Shown one piece after another: positions 59,662-64,000 of a stretch of 64,000 nucleotides of DNA (its first letter is position 1; the number at the start of each line of letters is the position of its first letter). A program made the position numbers and the translations under genes. Source of the DNA: JAXLRU01 sp046330935 (GTDB lineage Bacteria > Actinomycetota > Actinomycetes > Actinomycetales > Kineosporiaceae); NCBI GenBank assembly GCA_046330935.1, contig JAXLRU010000013.1, forward strand, positions 1 through 64,000, written 5' to 3'. Below the pieces are notes generated by a model. That model ran no database searches. It was given only the letters and a program-made list of their open reading frames with translations, and was not told the DNA's origin.

Positions 59662-60579
59662 ATGGGAGCACGCAGGTCACGTCCGGTCACCGCCGTCGTC
59701 ACGGCCGTCGTCGCCGGGGCGGCAGTGGCCGCGGGCGTCGCGCTCGGGTCGCCGTCCTCGGCCGCCGAACCCGTCGTCCTCACGGCGAACGCCACCGGCA
59801 CCCACGACGGCTTCTTCTACTCCTACTGGAAGGACACCGGCTCGCTGACGATGGCCCTGCAGGACGCCGGCCGGTACACCGCGGGCTGGACGCCGTCGGC
59901 CAACGAGTTCGAGATCGGCAAGGGCTGGCAGGTCGGGGCCCCGCGCACGATCGTCTACTCCGCCACGATGCGCGTGGCCGGCCTGACGTCCCTCGGGGTC
60001 CAGGGGTGGACCCGCGAGCCGCTCACCGAGTACCGGATCATCGACTCCTGGACCGCGTGGAACCCGACCACGGGGGCGACGAAGCTCGGCGTCGTCGTCT
60101 CCGACGGCGGCGTCTACGAGATCTACCGGTCGCGGGTCACGAGCATGCTCGACCGCGCCCCAGCCGGTTCGGCCGGACCCGCGATGATCCCCAACTCCTA
60201 CGACGTCTACACCAGCCTGCGCCTCACCAAGCGCACCGCGGGCACGATCACCGTCGCCGACCACGTCGCGGCGTGGGCCGCGTACGGCTTCACCGTCGGC
60301 CGGTGGGACCAGCAGCTGCTCGCCGTCGCGGGTCACCAGTCGTCGGGATCGGCCGACGTCACCGTCGCCGAGGCCGAGATCGCGCCCAGCCCCGGGACGA
60401 CGTCCCCCACCCCCACCGCGTCCGTGACGCCCACGGGCACGCCCACGAGCACCGGGCCCCGGCCGAAGCCGACCAGGGTCGTCACCACCACCGTGACCAG
60501 GTGCCGCGCGCCCAAGAAGGGCCCCGAGAAGTGCCGGACCCTCACCCGCAAGACCCGGGTGCCCGCGACGCAGGGGTGA
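59662..60579 (+). CDS. Secreted GH11 xylanase-like protein lacking the acid/base Glu
   Basis: 305 residues with a signal peptide (AVVTAVVAGAAVAAGVALGS, cleavage near SAA|EP). The domain tracks GH11 xylanases: THDGFFYSYWKDTGSLTM, GRYTAGWTPSANEFEIGKGW, the nucleophile Glu region PLTEYRIIDSWTAWNPTTGA, KLGVVVSDGGVYEIYRSR and DHVAAWAAYGFTVGRWDQQL. At the acid/base site, where GH11 enzymes read VEGY-SSGSA, this protein reads AVAGHQSSGSADVTV, with Ala for Glu. Thumb residues also differ. A Thr/Pro-rich linker and a basic tail with two Cys follow. ATG 59662 has CGGGAGGGCTGTC upstream. It is probably a sugar-binding pseudoenzyme or has a changed mechanism. Confidence 0.85.
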   Translation: MGARRSRPVTAVVTAVVAGAAVAAGVALGSPSSAAEPVVLTANATGTHDGFFYSYWKDTGSLTMALQDAGRYTAGWTPSANEFEIGKGWQVGAPRTIVYSATMRVAGLTSLGVQGWTREPLTEYRIIDSWTAWNPTTGATKLGVVVSDGGVYEIYRSRVTSMLDRAPAGSAGPAMIPNSYDVYTSLRLTKRTAGTITVADHVAAWAAYGFTVGRWDQQLLAVAGHQSSGSADVTVAEAEIAPSPGTTSPTPTASVTPTGTPTSTGPRPKPTRVVTTTVTRCRAPKKGPEKCRTLTRKTRVPATQG

Positions 60580-60701
60580 CGCTCGCGGGGCCGCGGATGG
60601 TCCGGGGACGGTCTGCGGCGAATAGCGCCGCCCATGCTCCCGGTGAGCGGCCGGGGCCCGGGGCGAAAACGGCTGGAGCCCGGGCACGGCGCGCCTGCAC
60701 C

Positions 60702-60899
60702 ATGGCGGGCGTGGCGAAGTGGCGGTACGTGGCGCGAGGGGTGCCGGGCGGCTACCGCATCTGGGACAACCGCACCGCCCGCTTCTGGGGTGACCCCTAC
60801 GAGCGCTGCCCCGACGACCTGCTGGTCGAGCTCAACGGCGCCAGGCGGCCCGCCGAGATCACCGCGCTGATGAAGCGGTACCGCGCCGACAGGCGGTAG
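60702..60899 (+). CDS. Small 65-residue protein
   Basis: Reads MAGVAKWRYVARGVPGGYRI, WDNRTARFWGDPYERCP and ends LMKRYRADRR. It is rich in Tyr/Trp/Arg with one Cys, and has no signal or membrane segment. The pattern (YRIWDNRTARFWG) looks like a genuine small actinobacterial family. GTG 60711 is an alternative start; neither has a strong ribosome-binding site. It converges on the DUF2530 gene. Function unknown. Confidence 0.6.
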   Translation: MAGVAKWRYVARGVPGGYRIWDNRTARFWGDPYERCPDDLLVELNGARRPAEITALMKRYRADRR

Positions 60900-60902
60900 C
60901 GA

Positions 60903-61151
60903 TCACTCCCCGGCCTGGCGCTGTTCGCGCACGAACCGGGTGCTCAGCCCGATCCCGCCGAGGGCCAGCGCGGCGACGGGCACCCACACCCACCACCCAC
61001 GCCCGGTCTCGCGCAGCCAGCCGAGCGACACCAGGGCGGCCACCAGCGCGAGCGCCCAGACCGCCATGCCGACGAGGACGACGCGGCGCATGTCGGTGGG
61101 CAGCGGCTGCGGGTCGGGACGGCGGGTGGCGGGGTCGGGCTTCAGGCGCAC
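60903..61151 (-). CDS. DUF2530 membrane protein
   Basis: 82 residues from GTG 61151: a cytoplasmic head (RLKPDPATRRPDPQPLPTDM) and two membrane helices (VVLVGMAVWALALVAALVSL; WVWVPVAALALGGIGLSTRF). The head motif is typical of DUF2530, usually encoded next to an NCS2 permease as here (divergent). Function unknown. Confidence 0.82.
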   Translation of the reverse strand: MRLKPDPATRRPDPQPLPTDMRRVVLVGMAVWALALVAALVSLGWLRETGRGWWVWVPVAALALGGIGLSTRFVREQRQAGE

Positions 61152-61322
61152 GAGCGCCAGCCTAGGACCTTCGTCACCCCGGTCCCACCTGCACCGACAC
61201 GATTCGGGCACCGCCGGGCGCGGGCCGCGGGAAAGGCCGGCGACAAGGGCCCGACGCGTCACATCGGGGACACAGGTTCGTGGCAGGATGCGCCGCTGTC
61301 CCACCCCGCTGGAGAGGTTGCG

Positions 61323-62834
<1,512 letters not shown>

Positions 62835-62863
62835 CCGCTGGCGGAGCCCCGTGGGGCGTCGCG

Positions 62864-63190
62864 TCAGGCAGGTACGGCCGGGTGGCCCTCCTCGGGGTGG
62901 GAGGGGCGCCCGGCCGTCGCCGTTCCCGCCGGTCGCGGTGCCGGGGCTCCGGGGGCCGGGACGTCGCGCTTGCGCACGTGGGCCGCGGGGACCTCGCGGT
63001 AGTGCTGCCGACCGACGGCGACGTGGTAGGTGACGGTTGCCCGCCACCCCTGCGCCCCCGCGTGCCGCCACGCCCGCAGCCAGCCGTGGTACCAGAGCCC
63101 GTCGTCGTGCAGGACGTCGACCTCGGGGCGCTGGTCCCAGGCGTAGATGCGCAGGGGACGCGCGACGGTGGGCTGGGGGGAGTCGGGCAC
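62864..63190 (-). CDS. Small protein of unknown function
   Basis: 108 residues from GTG 63190, chosen because a strong GGAGGT lies six bases upstream. The core is compact and hydrophilic: RPLRIYAWDQRPEVDVLHDD, GLWYHGWLRAWRHAGAQGWR and ATVTYHVAVGRQHYREVPAA, likely a small SH3-like beta barrel. The Pro/Ala-rich tail is encoded by the hairpin that may also terminate the purine permease gene. No named family is recognised. Confidence 0.65.
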   Translation of the reverse strand: MPDSPQPTVARPLRIYAWDQRPEVDVLHDDGLWYHGWLRAWRHAGAQGWRATVTYHVAVGRQHYREVPAAHVRKRDVPAPGAPAPRPAGTATAGRPSHPEEGHPAVPA

Positions 63191-63502
63191 GACGGCACCT
63201 CCGGACGCGGCCTCCACGCCGAGGCGCGGGGGCGGACGGACAGGAACGGCTCGACCCGCTCCTCACTGTGCCACGCCCGCCCGACATCCGCGCCCGTCCG
63301 GGGGTCGCCCGCGCGGGGGAGCACCCCACCGCGTCGCCGCGGTCACCCGGACGGAGCAACGGGGATGTCTGCTGCACCACGGGTGGTCCGGGCGGCTCAC
63401 CACACCCGCCCCACCTGCCGATAGTTCCTTGCCGAACCGCACCGATCGGGTCGGGCCACCGGGGCTCGCCGACCGATCGGACGCCGGAGTCGAGGAGCGC
63501 CG
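63191..63502. other. Divergent intergenic region with paired palindromic octamers
   Basis: No gene is seen in these 312 bases. ACCGATCGG occurs at 63441-63449 and 63472-63480, each containing the palindrome CCGATCGG. Their 31-base spacing (about three helical turns) places two possible operator half-sites on the same DNA face, just upstream of the GAF gene start at 63503. Confidence 0.45.
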
Positions 63503-64000
63503 ATGACCAGCACCGCCGGGCAGCAGCTCGCCAGCGTCGAGCGCCTGCGCTCCCTCGCCCGCTACGACCTCACCGCGCCCGGTCTGCGCGCGGAGCTCGA
63601 CGTGCTCTCGGCCGGGACGGCGCGGCTGCTGGACGTGCCCACCGCGATGGTCGCCTTCGTGCTCGACAGCGCCCAGTACGTGGGCGGCTCGCACGGCCTG
63701 CGGGGGTGGATGGCCGCGGCCGAGGGCAGCCCCGCCGAGTGGGCGTTCTGCGCGCGGGTGGTCACCAGCGGCGGGGTGTACGTGGTGGAGGACGCGGCGG
63801 CGCACCCGGAGCACGCGGGCAGCCCGACGGTGCTGCTCGACGGCGTCCGCAGCTACGCCGGGGTGCCGCTGCGCACCGGGGGCGGGCACCTGCTCGGCGC
63901 CCACTGCGTGATCGACGTCCGCCCGCGCCGGTTCACCCCCGAGGAGATCGGCGTCCTGCAGGGGCGGGCCGACACCGCGCTGGCGATCCTCGGGCGGCAC
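63503..64000 (+). CDS. GAF-domain protein, truncated by the window end
   Basis: Open from ATG 63503 (GAGGAGCGCCG upstream) to the last base, 166 codons without a stop. A short N-terminal helix (LASVERLRSLARYDLTAPGL) is followed by a GAF domain: AELDVLSAGTARLLDVPTAM, EWAFCARVVTSGGVYVVEDA, VRSYAGVPLRTGGGHLLGAH and FTPEEIGVLQGRADTALAIL. Proteins starting this way usually continue into GGDEF, kinase or phosphatase modules; the partner domain lies outside the window. Confidence 0.85.
   Translation, partial: MTSTAGQQLASVERLRSLARYDLTAPGLRAELDVLSAGTARLLDVPTAMVAFVLDSAQYVGGSHGLRGWMAAAEGSPAEWAFCARVVTSGGVYVVEDAAAHPEHAGSPTVLLDGVRSYAGVPLRTGGGHLLGAHCVIDVRPRRFTPEEIGVLQGRADTALAILGRH

Noticed and set aside
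55953..59801. A minus-strand frame of nearly 1300 codons opposite the sacsin-like gene
   Set aside because: Antisense shadow. The plus strand encodes a clear GHKL ATPase coupled to the DUF3027 gene.

Overview
This 64 kb window is very GC-rich, GTG-start-rich chromosomal DNA from a member of the Actinomycetota. The lineage is suggested by a GroEL with a Gly/Met-rich tail, a WXG100 protein, DUF2690, DUF3027 and DUF2530 proteins, an actinobacterial XPB helicase with a Helicase_C_3 protein, an ECF42-type sigma factor with a DGPF/YCII partner, and TAGnnT -10 boxes set for leaderless transcripts. A chemoreceptor (HAMP) remnant suggests motile ancestry. Genus cannot be fixed from sequence alone.

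Layout. 1-5.5 kb: groEL 3' end, molybdopterin genes moaE and moaA-moaD, a 60-residue protein, a WXG100 protein, an LtrA membrane protein and a pirin gene broken by one extra C. 5.5-10.5 kb: a hairpin-rich gap, an HtrA-like S1C protease (also frameshifted near its N-terminus), then three translationally coupled genes with winged-helix-like regions. 10.7-17.3 kb: YCII protein/ECF42 sigma pair, glycosyltransferase, small membrane and secreted proteins, NYN protein, Crp/Fnr regulator. 17.4-20.7 kb: a compact non-canonical SMC-type ATPase. 20.8-26.4 kb: two small membrane proteins with matching promoter regions, a two-component system and an S55 (SpoIVB-like) peptidase.

26.6-32.1 kb is a flavin electron-transfer cluster: a ferric-reductase-like transmembrane flavoprotein, an ApbE FMN transferase and four secreted FMN-binding proteins with SGAT motifs and very different linkers. 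A second ApbE lies at 43.5 kb. 32.3-43.1 kb: a DinB protein, an AAA ATPase + DUF4276 cassette, XPB helicase, a GYGQ-repeat membrane protein, a large subtilisin and the Helicase_C_3 protein. The AAA/DUF4276 cassette lies exactly between the XPB stop and a duplicated copy of the last codons of XPB, so it looks like an integrated accessory unit.

44.3-49.7 kb is an insertion-sequence island. An ISL3-family element (8-bp target duplication GGCGAACT) sits inside an IS256-family transposase gene. An IS30-family element splits a secreted-protein gene, and fragments of other copies lie nearby. 49.8-64 kb returns to housekeeping content: HAD hydrolase, cold-shock protein, GGDEF/EAL protein, MFS transporter, DUF3027 + sacsin-like ATPase pair, a GH11 xylanase-like protein lacking its acid/base Glu, DUF2530, a purine permease, and a GAF protein cut by the window end.

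The most promising unusual systems are (i) the SMC-like ATPase with the upstream three-gene operon, possibly a split condensin-like system, (ii) the four-member flavinylated-protein cluster, and (iii) the XPB-integrated AAA/DUF4276 cassette. Several single-base frameshifts, two at C runs and many in the IS island, raise the question of sequence errors.
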